Notes under the pieces: generated by a model
The model's database searches: none
The model's input: only the letters and a program-made list of their open reading frames with translations
Told to the model about the DNA's origin: nothing
Translations under genes and position numbers: made by a program
In this document: in pieces, positions 1 to 11,100 of the stretch
How the letters are laid out: each line of letters starts with the position of its first letter
How positions within the stretch are numbered: position 1 is the first letter of the stretch
From: Lytechinus variegatus
Taxonomy: Eukaryota; Echinodermata; Echinoidea; Temnopleuroida; Toxopneustidae
Length of the DNA stretch: 64,000 nucleotides
Direction of reading: 5' to 3'
NCBI RefSeq assembly: GCF_018143015.1
Contig: NC_054741.1
Span: 16,615,736-16,679,735, forward strand

Positions 1-430
1 CAAAGTTAAGTTTTTGAAATGTCGTAACTTAGAAAGTATATGGGCCTAGTTCATGAAACTTGGACATAAACTAACATACCATGTTGGTTATCAAGTATCA
101 TTAAACATCCTGCGAGAGTTTGAGGTCACATGACCGAGATCAAAGGTCATTTAGGGCCAATAAACTTATACCATGTTGGGGGAATTATCATCAAAATCTA
201 AATCAAAGGTAAAGTCTTTGAAATGTCATAATTTAGAAAGTATATAGGCCTCGTTTATGAAGCTTTGACATAAGGGTTATCAAGTATTACTGAACGTCCT
301 GCCTGAATTTTAGGTTACATGACCAAGGTCAAAGGTTGGATAGGGACAATGAAATTTGTTCATGTTAGGGGTATTTGTTGATTTCCATCATAACTTTGAA
401 AGTTACCCTTCAATAAGGAAAATAATTCTA
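1..430 (-). repeat. Fragment of the AGGTCA-rich tandem repeat family (NAE1 intron)
   Basis: Two diverged units in the orientation opposite to the array at 21980-23048. Shared words include 'cacatgaccgagatcaaagg' near 127, 'gtttgaggtcac' and 'tatcaagtatca'. The units are about 187 bp apart (AAAGGTC words near 140 and 328). It continues off the window edge. Confidence 0.75.
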
Positions 431-459
431 TTATCCATTCAAACTGGTTATTTATGGAA

Positions 460-620
460 TTTATGTAACATGTTTGGGGAAGCTGCTCGTATGTGACATC
501 ACAAATTGAAAAACTTGAAAAGAATCGTAACTCAATATTTTTTGATGGACCTTCATCAAATCTTCACCAATGTGTTTCTCAAATTTTTCTGTTTTTATGA
601 GACACAAGTAGCAAACTTCC
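460..620. repeat. Half of a family-G short inverted-repeat element
   Basis: The run 'tatgtgacatcacaaattga' and the following sequence resemble the right halves of copies near 13820 and 39750 ('tatgacgtcacaaattcaat') and the fragment at 8480-8640. Only one arm is present. Confidence 0.5.
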
Positions 621-773
621 CCTGTAATAACTATTATGTTTATTATAGTTCATGATTACTTGCTGGAATTGCCTAATTGCATTGATACAAACTTACTATT
701 TTCTGTATTATGATAATTACCTGCAGAAATTGCTTAATTATATAAATACAACTTTGTGTATTCTCCCATTCAG

Positions 774-910
774 CCATGAATCTTGAGAACCCAGACAGTG
801 AGATGTGTCTTTACGTGGCATTGAGGGCAGTAGATAAATTCTATAATCAATACAACCAATATCCTGGCTGGTATGATGATCAGATAGAAGAAGACTTTGG
901 AAGATTAAAG
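774..910 (+). CDS. NAE1: NAE1 exon (third from last)
   Basis: Acceptor CAG at 771-773 and donor GTAAAT at 911. The first two bases finish a codon begun in the upstream exon, then 45 codons run to AAG (phase 0 at the donor). Encodes the [18 protein letters not shown] block and the [17 protein letters not shown] helix. Confidence 0.92.
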
Positions 911-3118
911 GTAAATTGTTATAATAATTTTTTTAAACTAATATGTTATTATTATGATGATTTTTATCAATTCTATTTCTGTTATGTTGTGTAAGAGACG
1001 AGAAAAATAAGTAAAAAAAAATGGGGAAAGTTTTAAAGAAATCAAACTAAGCAATAAGATAGTTATGGCTGTTTTGAAATTGAGATTGCACTTAAGAGTC
1101 ATGGATTTGTGGGTTCTCTCTCTAAGTGCCTATTCCCCTGGAGCAGTAATAAAAATATAACACATGTAGCATATTGTTTTGTTCTCATGAAATGAACATG
1201 AAATTAAAGTACTAGTAATACTTATGAAAAAAAATCATTTTAGCCATTTTATGCATTGGAGTAATGGCAGAGTTAGTCCATGCCCAATATTCTTATGAAG
1301 TCTCTATTGGTATAGTGATTATCAATTTTTACAACTTTTATGAATTCATATCGTTCTTACTGTTTGTTCAAACTCTCATCTACATGTATATACTTGTCTG
1401 ATTTTTCCTTTTCCTCTAAAAACATTTTATTTTGTTTGGATTCCCCTTTAAACTTTATGTAGTGATTGAGAGCAAATGCACACACACAGAAAAGAGACAG
1501 ATTTCATGCTTAAGTCATGGTAATCATGATTTAGAAAATAGCTTTGTTTTGATGGGAAAAAATGGTTCAGTCTTGGGTTTCACATCTTAAGTTTTATTAT
1601 GGTCAATGGAATTGAACAGTTATGATCTTAAAGGATGCTGAATCACCCAAGCTGCTTTAGGCATCAAAATAAACCTGTCTCTTTCTCTCTCTTTCAGTTA
1701 CTAACCTTATATTAAAGAGGAAACCATGAATTTTGACTGCCACCATTTCATAAATTTATGTCATGTTTCATGTTGTCTTTCTACAGGCATGTGCTAACAG
1801 TTTACTACAGGAATGGAATATAAGTGCAACCATCAAAGAAGACTTCATTAGGGAAATGTGAGTATAAGTCAACAAAATTATATTACCAGACTTGCGATTT
1901 AATTTAAGCGTTATTAGGACAAGGCGCATCAAAGCTTATCAACTTAGGTGTACAAATTCTGTTGGACTTCATCCTATACACAAAGCTCCATGTTTGATGT
2001 TTGAGATGTATATTGGAATCCAAGTGACTAGTAAAATCAGACCTATCACCCAAACCTCTGTGAATGTATGCATTCACTAGGTTAGCTAGCTAGTCTTGTC
2101 TCAGTCACTTTGTAGCATGGAAAATAAGAATTACCTCCTTGTATTAGTCACAAGGTTTTGTCAAAAGGCTTGTGTGCATTGGCATACCATTTTTTGCTTG
2201 CAAGGACAAATAACTGCAAACCAAATTCATTAAAATGAGCATCTTTCAGACTTTGATTGTATGTAATGCACATTAACTAGCATTTAATAGCAAGTTGGAT
2301 ATGTAATTTGAATGATGCAGAAATCTATCAGTCCTGGGGGCTGTTTCGTAAAGCTGTTCGTAAGGTACAAGCGACTTTAGGAATGCTTTGGGATCCTTTC
2401 TCAGGAACTAAATATGGTATGTCATTTACCACAAGAAAGGATCATAAATTAGTAATAAATCGAATTGTAATTTTAATAGCTTTATAAAACACCATGATAG
2501 TGTTTTGTAAAGCTGTTAGTAAGTTATTTACACATCCAGTGTCCCTTTGTTTTTTGTCATAAATGGGATACTCAACAAAAATTGAGGAATGAATATTCTA
2601 TAACCTATGGAATTTTGATGAATGATAAACTTTGCATTCAAATTCTTGGTGATCAAAGAATTTGAATCTCACAAGATCAGATTTAAGTTTAGATGCTGGG
2701 AATCACCCTCGACAGATCACATTTCATTCATTAAAGCATGGCTTGCATACACATTTCATTCATTAAAGCATGGCTTGCATACATCTTTATGAATCAGATC
2801 CCTGATTTAATGTTAGTGTTATTTCAAAAGAGGATTTGATGAAAATCAAATTTTCTTTCTGATTATAACAGCATGCATTATTTTAAGTTGTCGTTATCCC
2901 ATTAATTATTTGTCTTCAGATATATTAGATATTGGTGAATTCATATTATTTCTTTCAGATGTCGATACGGTGCGGCTGAACTCCATTCAGTTGCTGCATT
3001 CATCGGAGGTGTCGCTGCCCAAGAGGTCATTAAGGTCATTACGCGTCAATTTGTGCCTTTCAATAACACTTACATATACAATGCAGTCAATGGAGGATCA
3101 GCTACTTATCAGATGTGA
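774..3118 (+). CDS. NAE1: NEDD8-activating enzyme E1 regulatory subunit, C-terminal part (3 exons)
   Basis: Exons 774-910, 1787-1857 and 2959-3118 join in frame with AG acceptors and GT donors and end at TGA 3116-3118, giving about 121 residues. They match the last fifth of human NAE1 (APPBP1, about 534 residues). Telling stretches are [48 protein letters not shown] and NNTYIY close to the C-terminus. From family knowledge, NAE1 pairs with UBA3 to adenylate NEDD8 and load it onto UBE2M for cullin neddylation, in nucleus and cytosol. NAE1 lacks the catalytic cysteine, and this portion is the end of its inactive adenylation-type fold that contacts UBA3. The 5' exons, including the start codon, lie before the window. 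The neighbour RBFA is convergent. The ortholog call is firm; I infer that the gene is functional because the frame and splice sites are intact. Confidence 0.95.
911..1786 (+). other. NAE1 intron without recognised feature
   Basis: AT-rich sequence with a short CA run near 1480 and a CT run near 1680. I see no exon, element or RNA gene in it. Confidence 0.6.
1787..1857 (+). CDS. NAE1: NAE1 exon (second from last)
   Basis: Acceptor CTACAG at 1781-1786 and donor GTGAGT at 1858. 23 codons plus two bases: [20 protein letters not shown] and onward, corresponding to the human segment just before EFCRYGAAE. The phase fits both neighbours. Confidence 0.9.
2332..2505. repeat. Short inverted-repeat element, family D, diverged copy (NAE1 intron)
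   Basis: Starts 'ctgggggctgtttcgtaaag' and ends 'agctttataaaacaccat', the same termini and spacing as the better copies at 49593, 55320 and 55634. The interior shares 'cacaagaaaggatc' with them. No coding content. Confidence 0.7.
2719..2782 (+). repeat. 32-bp direct duplication
   Basis: The unit beginning 'acatttcattcattaaagca' at 2719 repeats almost exactly at 2751. Two copies only, in the last NAE1 intron. Confidence 0.85.
2959..3118 (+). CDS. NAE1: NAE1 terminal coding exon
   Basis: Acceptor TTTCAG ends at 2958. One base completes an Ile codon, then 52 codons run to the TGA at 3116-3118. Contains [17 protein letters not shown] and [11 protein letters not shown], the best conserved part of the tail. 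Confidence 0.95.
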
Positions 3119-5119
3119 TTTACATAGCAATGACTGCAGACTGTGCGGATAGCAGAGACTTTTGCCTTGATTCTGGCCCTGACGACTTCCCATTTGAGGC
3201 TTTACAGACTTATACATGTATGTTGTAAAGCACACGTAGGGCTTTGCTGTGTTCAGACTGGCATCCTTGAGATGTCCGTACAGGTCTACTCTTTGAGAAA
3301 GCTGGGTACCTGTAATGGGACAGATGGCCCTAGTGGACAACTGCAAGGACAAATATGTACATGTGCTTGTGACTCGAAGTACGGGCCTCGATGACATCAT
3401 GACATCCTTGGAAATGCATCTCATCTGAAAGGGAACTTCTGAGCAAATGCAACTTTAAAGATAACATTATTTGCTGGACGAGTTGCAAGGACAGATCTTT
3501 TTATATTAATTTGAAATGAAAATAACACCATAATACCATATCATGAATCCACATTCAAGACTTGCATAAGATTTTTTTGAGTTGGGTATAAACACAGGTG
3601 TTCCTGCGATATGCCCCTGATCAATCAAGAATTATCAAGGGAGCGTTTTATGAAAGGTCTTGTCAGACGTTTTATCTGATAAATTCTGTTTTATCTGACA
3701 ATTACCATAGGAACAGTGCTTCTCCTCCAATCAACGTCAAGGAAAGTTGTCATATTTTACAACTTGTTGGATAAAAATGTTGTTGAAACCCTCCCCAGAA
3801 TAGATAGATCTGAATGCAGAACCATCAATCATTATAAAAAATCAAATATTACTCAAAATTTTCTGACCTCTTTACAAAATAACAAATGCACCCTCAATAG
3901 TTATTAATATGAGCATGAATTGACATGCATACATTGAATACGCAAATATTGAATTGGGCAGTGGTGAACTCGTGTGAAAGTTGCTTGTACAAAATCTACT
4001 ATCTGAATGTGCATCCTTTACATTTATTTGCAAATGTGCTGCACGATGTAATGTTCTACTTTTTCGAGGAATTATAATATCACTATATTCACTAATTTCA
4101 TGTTAAAATGTATTCTGAACAACTGGATTACTGATTTTTACTTCTGAAGATTGGCATCTCTATGTATTGTAACTTTAAGTGGAGCTGCAGTGTTTAGATG
4201 CCTCTCACCAAAACAAACAGATATGATTTATTAAAGGTATGAGATGAATTGTTCAATCTCTGACTTGGATAATTATAGATGCTTATAAATATATCTTCTA
4301 GCTGTTTTCAACTCAAAGGAAAAGTCCACCCAATTGACAAGTTGATAAGAGTGAATAGAGAAAATTCAACGGCTATCATGCTGATAGTTTCATCAAATCT
4401 GATGTAAAATAAGAGTTACTGGCATTTAATATTTAGAATTTTGCTTATTTTCATTTTAAAAGGTTATAGCAGTGTGTCCAAACTTTACGTGTGTCCACTT
4501 TTCATGCATGGTCATTTTAATATTTCAAGAACTATTCTGAATCCATATCTTACATCACCAACATGAAAAAAGCAACCTAGAATTACCCTGTAAAATAAAT
4601 CTCTATTCAAGGAGATCAGTATTTCTGTATTATTTTCAAATTATCGGCAAATATGTCACCTCTAGCATTGTTACAAGAAAAATCTGAAATTTTCAACAAG
4701 CAGCATGGAAATCACGAACTTGCAAGCAGATATCAAATTTGCGAGTAAAATAAAAACCAACTATACAGCATTTTGCTGTCCATCCAAATATTCTCGCCTT
4801 TTGTGCTTATTTCATTGTTCTCAAAACTATTGTGTGCAAAAGGTATAACCTTTTTCAGAACCGTTTTACAGCACAGCGTGCACTCGTTGATCAGCATAGA
4901 ATTTTTAGATCACAATACTGGCAAAACCTCTTGACCTTCTCGGCGCTTTTCTTAATAAAGATTTAGTATACAATCTTGCCATTAATTTGGTAGCTATTTA
5001 TATTGGTTTTTGTAAAAAGATATGAATATTCTAATATTTAATTTGACCCTGGTGATAATTTTTGAATTATGCACGAAATTTGGACACCTTTTCATATATG
5101 CACCACACCGGTGATATGT
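3119..5119 (+). other. NAE1 3' untranslated and flanking sequence
   Basis: Follows the NAE1 stop. No coding frame with support. AATAAA-like words occur (for example near 4590), but I cannot choose a polyadenylation site. Confidence 0.5.
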
Positions 5120-5923
5120 TTAAGGTCAAGTCCACCATAGAAATATGTTGATTTGAATAAAAAGGGAAAAATCAAGCAAGCATTATGCTAAAAATTTTAT
5201 TGAAATAGGATGTAAAACAGAGCTGCCAACCTGAAAAGGAACATTTCAGTATTTTTGAAGCTGAAAATCAGTATTTCAGTGAGGAAATCAATATTTTCAA
5301 AAAATACCATAGGACCACACATACAAATGAAACTATCAGTATTCTTCTCACTTTTCAGTACTAAATACTGAAAATCAGTACTACTTGGCAGCTCTGGTAA
5401 AATAAGAAAGTTATGGTATTTCAAAGTTTCGCTTATTTTTCACAAAACGGTGATATGCACAATCCAGTGACATGCAAATGAGGCAGTGGATGATGTCCCT
5501 CACTATTTTGTTTTTTATTGTTTTTATTTCTTTTGTTTTTTTGTTTTTTATTGTTTGAATTATACAATATTTCATTTTTACAGATTTGACAAGAGGGACC
5601 AACTTGATTGAACCATATACATGTAGTATTAAGCAATGCTAATTGCACATGTTCAGGGAAAAATTAATCGTTTTACACAACGGGAAGGAAATTTGAATAT
5701 TTTTGTATTTCACATACAAAAGAAAAAGTGAGTGATGTCATCAGTCTCATTTGCATACTGACAAGGATGTGAAAATAACTGTTTTGTGAAATTAAGCAAA
5801 ACTTTAAAATTTCATAACTTATTTCACATCCGATTTTGATGAAATTTTCAGTGTTTTGCTTGTTTGATTTTTTTTCTCTTTTCATTCAAATCAAATTTTT
5901 GTTGGGGTGGACTTGTCCTTCAA
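5120..5923. repeat. Long-arm palindromic element, family A, copy 1
   Basis: Left end TTAAGGTCAAGTCCACC at 5120; right end 'ggggtggacttgtccttcaa' to about 5922 is its inverted complement. The arms continue inward ('atgctaaaaattttattgaa' against 'gatgaaattttcagtgtttt'). The centre is T-rich. A smaller element sits in the left arm at 5218-5396. It is non-autonomous, with no transposase seen. Copy 2 lies at 27813-28400. Confidence 0.85.
5218..5396. mobile_element. 179-bp element with 12-bp perfect terminal repeats, nested in family A
   Basis: Begins CAGAGCTGCCAA and ends TTGGCAGCTCTG, a perfect 12-bp inverted repeat. It is flanked on both sides by GTAAAA (5212-5217 and 5397-5402), a 6-bp target duplication. 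Removing it restores the host arm ('gatgtaaaataagaaag'), which the uninterrupted copy at 27900 shows. It is too short to code for a transposase, and I cannot assign a superfamily. Confidence 0.85.
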
Positions 5924-7133
5924 TGAAATGTGGGTCATAACGACCTCACTATTCACTTTGTTTTCTGTTTCATTGAATATCAAGTAACTTTTCCCTCTTT
6001 AATTGAAAGAAAATGGTTTTGACTACACTTTTGACATGTTGAAGAAGTGTGTCAATAGAAACTTTTGCATTTGAGATCTTATGGAGTTGGAGCAAATACC
6101 CCTCCCCCTAAAATCTTAGTCTGTAAAAGCCGTTAAAATTACCATCAAATGGCATGTGGCATTATGTTTTCTTCAGTTTTTTTTTTTTTTGGGGGGGGGG
6201 GGTTGTTGCTCCAATACCGACAGGTTGAGGTCTTGTTTTTCACATACTCTATAGACATTGAGTAGAGATTTGCTTAGCTGGCTTTTTTTTTTACAACACA
6301 AGCAAAGTGTTAGGAAGTGTGACATACGTAAAGTCTAAGCCCTGGAATATAGTATGTAGGTTCATGTACTATCGCTTTGATCATGTACTTCTGAGGAGTC
6401 ATAGTTTATTAAGTTGAATATTGAACTAAAAGAAATAAATACCAATAACTAGCAACCAATATTTCTTGTAAAGCATACATTTATTTGTATTTTTCTGTTC
6501 ATTGGGTCAGGGATGGTGCCTTGAAGATTGCACCATGAAAGAATTGCTTGGTTAATAATCTGAGCGAGTCCAAATTATTTTCACCTCACAAACCACAAAT
6601 TCAATTTAAAAATGTTATGAAACAGAAGTATTGTATACATCATGAAAGGGTATTTTCTCAAACGGTTTATGCCTGGATAAACAAGGTATTCTTCGGCATG
6701 GCGTACATTTTGATTTGTGTCAAAGTAATGAATGAATCTGGTTGTCAATTATGTCATCTTCCGATAGTAAATTCCACTGCAACCACCTTTTCATTAATTA
6801 TTTATGAGAAGTGTTTCATGAACACTTTAGTATCAAATCATAAATTAATTTCAGGTCATATATAATGTTTATGACATTTTCTTTTTTATTGAGTAAGCAA
6901 TTTGTGAGGTGTAATTTTTTCCTGATTCACTTGGTTATAATCAATTATTTGTGATGTTTGGTGTCTCGAGATATGACACCACAGTTTAAAGACAGTGAAA
7001 ATGCCTCCCATGTCTCAACTCCAGGCATATCATTCTTTGCACCAATTATTCTGGACTCATCTGGACCTAAAATGACCATGTTTTTTTCATCATATAAAAT
7101 TTCTTTATAATAAAAGATGATTAAAAATACATT
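5924..7133. other. Intergenic sequence between convergent NAE1 and RBFA
   Basis: Contains a T-run joined to a G-run (6178-6202). I recognise no gene. Confidence 0.5.
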
Positions 7134-7610
7134 GGGTGATTTCAAGTACGGTGTTCGGTATTGGTGTTGAGAGAGTAAAAAGGCAGCTTTACAGAGCTGG
7201 GTTCAGAGGAACGAAACCTATTGCGTTTATCGATAGCACATGTCACTCGTGCCTCTGAGCTGCGCTGCTAAATCATCTCAACTTCACGCGAGAAGTCTCG
7301 ATGACGAAAATGAAATTGGAGAGAAATGCATTAAATTCTCATACAGAATACCAATGCTTTAATTAATTCAAGAATTTGAAAGAGTGAATATTATTCTTCA
7401 TCAAAATATATAAAGCTCAAATGATTTGCACTCATCTTAACTGTAAAAGCTAATTTTACGTTTGTTTCATCATTTTCTGCGACTGTTCACGAGCTTGAGA
7501 TTGCCAATACCAACTCTGAACTTGAAATCATGATTTTCCCAATCCCTGGGGGTTGGTGTTGGTGAATGTGGAATTGCACGTAGATTTCAACACTGTACTT
7601 GAAATCACCC
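7134..7610. mobile_element. 477-bp inverted-repeat element just after the RBFA stop
   Basis: Left end GGGTGATTTCAAGTACGGTG (7134) matches, inverted, the right end 'ctgtacttgaaatcaccc' finishing at 7610: 22 bp with one mismatch. The interior has GC-richer pieces ('ggtgttcggtattggtgttg') that also recur inverted on the right side. It lies 42 bp beyond the RBFA stop codon, so it probably forms part of that 3' untranslated region. No transposase frame. Confidence 0.75.
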
Positions 7611-7652
7611 AGTGTCTCTTTGCACCATATAACAAAACTTTAAATAAATCAT

Positions 7653-8142
7653 TCAAATATCTTCAGTTTCTCGTGGGTCTTCGACTTCAAAATCCTCCTC
7701 TTGATCGATGCTGTCAATGTCATACTCCTCCATTTTCCTCTTTATTTTCTTCTTTTTCTGGAACACCTTGAACTTTTCAAGTGAGTTTGTGATGGGGGAA
7801 AATCCGTCTGGAACTTTGGAAGATTCCTGCTTCTTCTGACTTGCAATCTGTGCCAATGCATCTGCATGATCAACAGCGAAGAAGTTTGGTCCTTTGAACC
7901 TGTCCTCTGCTCCTTTACCATGTTTACGCTCTCTTGTGAAACCATCCTGCCAATCTGCATCGTATGAACCATGCCATTCTATTCCGTGGAGGGCTCCCTC
8001 CGTTGGGGAATCATTGTCAATGGGTCCGAAGTCGGCGGAGGCAAGAAGGTGATCGACTTCAGCGATGTTTGCAGCCGTCTTGTCCTTCAAGAAGCATACT
8101 CTTGGTACATTTCCCAGGACATGGAGTGAGATAAGGGCATGT
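7653..8142 (-). CDS. RBFA: RBFA exon 5 (terminal)
   Basis: Acceptor TTCACAG before 8142; stop TGA at 7655-7653. Carries HALISLHVLGNVPRVCFLKD, the DFGP motif and a charged tail of about 100 residues that is poorly conserved in the family. Confidence 0.92.
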
Positions 8143-11100
8143 CTGTGAAGTGAGAGGTAGAGACAGGGAGACAGAAATATGAAGAGGAATTTAAAGGGAA
8201 TAACAGATTAAATGGACGAGGACAGAATAGATGCAATTGATTAAAAATTGAGCTATACTATAACTGCAGGGCAATGAAAAATCATTTTAAAAACTTTCTT
8301 TTCATCAAAGGCACAAAAGCCTACTTTCCAGTTTTCCTTCTAAAAGAAAAAAACATTCACTATGATCCTTGCCCCACTCACTAGCTTATAGAGGCCCTTA
8401 AAAATCTTTAATATGTCATGTATTTTTTTTAAATATCTGAGCATTGATCTCTGTTTATACTCTTATGTTTGGATTTTTTAAAATAAATTGGAATTCATAT
8501 TGGGGAACTGTTCACATAGGACATCACACTTATTAAATTTTAGAAATTCTTTGATGGAATTTTATCAAACCTTCACCGATACTTTTTTCTAATGTTTCTG
8601 TTTTTGTTAAAACCAACTTCCAAAATCAGGGTGAATATCTTCTTTTAAAGACTGGAACACATACCTTACTCTTCCAGTGTATTTATCAAGGATGCCCTGC
8701 ACCTTGTCATCACTCTTGGCATTTCCTGAAGCTTGCCAATATACTCTAGCTACACTCATATCGCCTGCTACACGAACCTATGTAAACATGTACAAAATGA
8801 AAATGAACTATCAACATCGATCATAAACTACAGTATCCTTTTTTTATGAATGAACAGAGTAAAAAAGTATCTTATTAGATTTAGATATTGATTACATTTT
8901 GGATTTATTGATTTGAATTTGACATTCTTACAAAATGCAATTAAGTCAAATATATGAATGTAACATAGTCGCTTTTATAAAACAATCACAGATTTACAGA
9001 ACACAATGCAAAAATAAACTCGATATTTATGCTAACAACAAAAAAGTGATAATTCAACATCCATCTCTACTGTGAAAAAGGCACGACATAATCGCAAATG
9101 GCATTGTTGATATTTTTACAGTCACATGATTGATTCAATTTGGAAAAATGGTCATCCTGACAATATCCTCCTTGTGAAACAAACAAATTCACAATAGGTT
9201 CATATTAATGTCACAGAATTATAATTTCAGTATGTTGTGAGCTCTCTTATCTCTTTCATTTCTTATAAAATGAGGATGATACACAAGCTTTTCCATTTTT
9301 CTTAATGATTATTAGTCAATCCATGAGCTATCCTGACCTGCTATTTTGTAAAAATGAGGAAAAAATCATGGAGAGGGAGGGGCAGAGCTGAATCTTGGAA
9401 ACAATGCTTTTTCATGAGAAAAAAAATCCATGCTATTCCCTGAATAGTTAATTCTGTTGTAGATTGATATGTGAAAAGTCAAATATGCCAGATATTTAAA
9501 GAAATCCTATTAGAATTGTCACATTGAAAAAAAAAAATTCAACTAGAAATACCACCATGAAATGGGGGAAGGAGTGTTGAGCTCCCTCGAATGATCGAAT
9601 CCCACCAGTAAATTGGTACAGCTTTAACCCCTCATACAGACAATGAGATTGAGGTTGTAGTATATTATAGGTATTAGTCATATAACTCACTGAGAGAATT
9701 TGTACTTGTAGTTGCTCCAACTCTTCACTGATGTAATTGGAGTTGACCAGATCAACAATGTGTTCGTATAAGATGGTGTTGAAGACTTGAAGTCTCACAC
9801 CTTCCTTTTGACCATGCTTATTCTCTGGTTTCTTGGAGATTGGATTCAGCACAGTCTGGTAAAATAAACACAACACCAGAAATAATTGGTTTTTAAGGAA
9901 TTAACTGTGATAACAATAGTCAAATACTCAAATTAAGTATATAATAGTCCTAAAAATGTAATAAATCTCATTTTGTCATATGATCAGATTTATTTCTAAG
10001 TTCTAATTAGTATACCACTTCTTTTATTTCATATTACCATGGCCGTATGCAAAAATTTTTTGCTGGGGGCACCACACGTAACTTTCTCGAAAGCGAGGGA
10101 GTGAAGCTACCCAGCTTGTCATTGGGGCATTTAATTTTGTCAAGTGAAATTAAAAGATTTTGTGCATACTTTTGGTGAATTTGTGAAAATTTTCAGAAAA
10201 AAAGGAAGTTTTCAAAATTTCCTGGGGGGGGGGGGCAACTACCCCTTGGCTGCATACGGCTATGAATACTACTACTACTACAAATGAAATAATTGGTGTT
10301 TAAGGAATTCATTAACTGTGAAAACAATAGTCTAATACACAAATGAAGTATAGGTAACAAATCTAATTTTTACATGTATGACTAATTTATATGAAAGTTA
10401 CAATCTAAATGCTGCTGCTATGACCAAAACTACTATTACTAATATCTGCTAATAGTATACTACTAATAACACTACTAATTTTTCAAGTGTTATGCCAAGT
10501 TGCCAACTCTGGATTCATTAATAAAACATCTCAAAGTCCTATACTAGCTGCATTAGAAGACAAAAAGTTTTCAAGTCCAGAGTCTTTAATAATTCATATC
10601 AACTTATATCCTTATTTGATCCACTCCTAGAAAAAGATTGTTTTTTAAATGGATGAAAAATTATGTAAAAACTCACCATTTTCCCAAGCTGACTGGTATG
10701 CACAGGATCAGAATAAAACTTCTTTCTGTAAATCAACAAACAAGATCAAAATTAATACCTTCAAAGTAAATGTTGGTTGTCTCACTTTAAAGTATTATCA
10801 ATGATCATCTTATTTTTTTTCGTCAACTCGAAGATTATTTTTCATTTTCAGAATACTCCTGAGACTCGCACATTTTAAACAAACACCTGAATTTAATGTA
10901 TACATTCAGAAAATTTGATAAATTGCAATTATTTTTAATCTAACACTGCCCAAACAATCATATACATTAAAGCAATATTGACTGGCCTCGGGGCGATATG
11001 ATATGCATGGGCGTAAATCTGTGACGTCATGCTATTCAAGTGGGGGGAAGGAACAATAGATCATCCCCCCTGAACAATAGGTGGGACGCAAGGATTTACG

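Noticed and set aside
7189-7320. CG-richer patch that might be a promoter
   Set aside because: It lies inside the inverted-repeat element after the RBFA stop, and no gene starts there.
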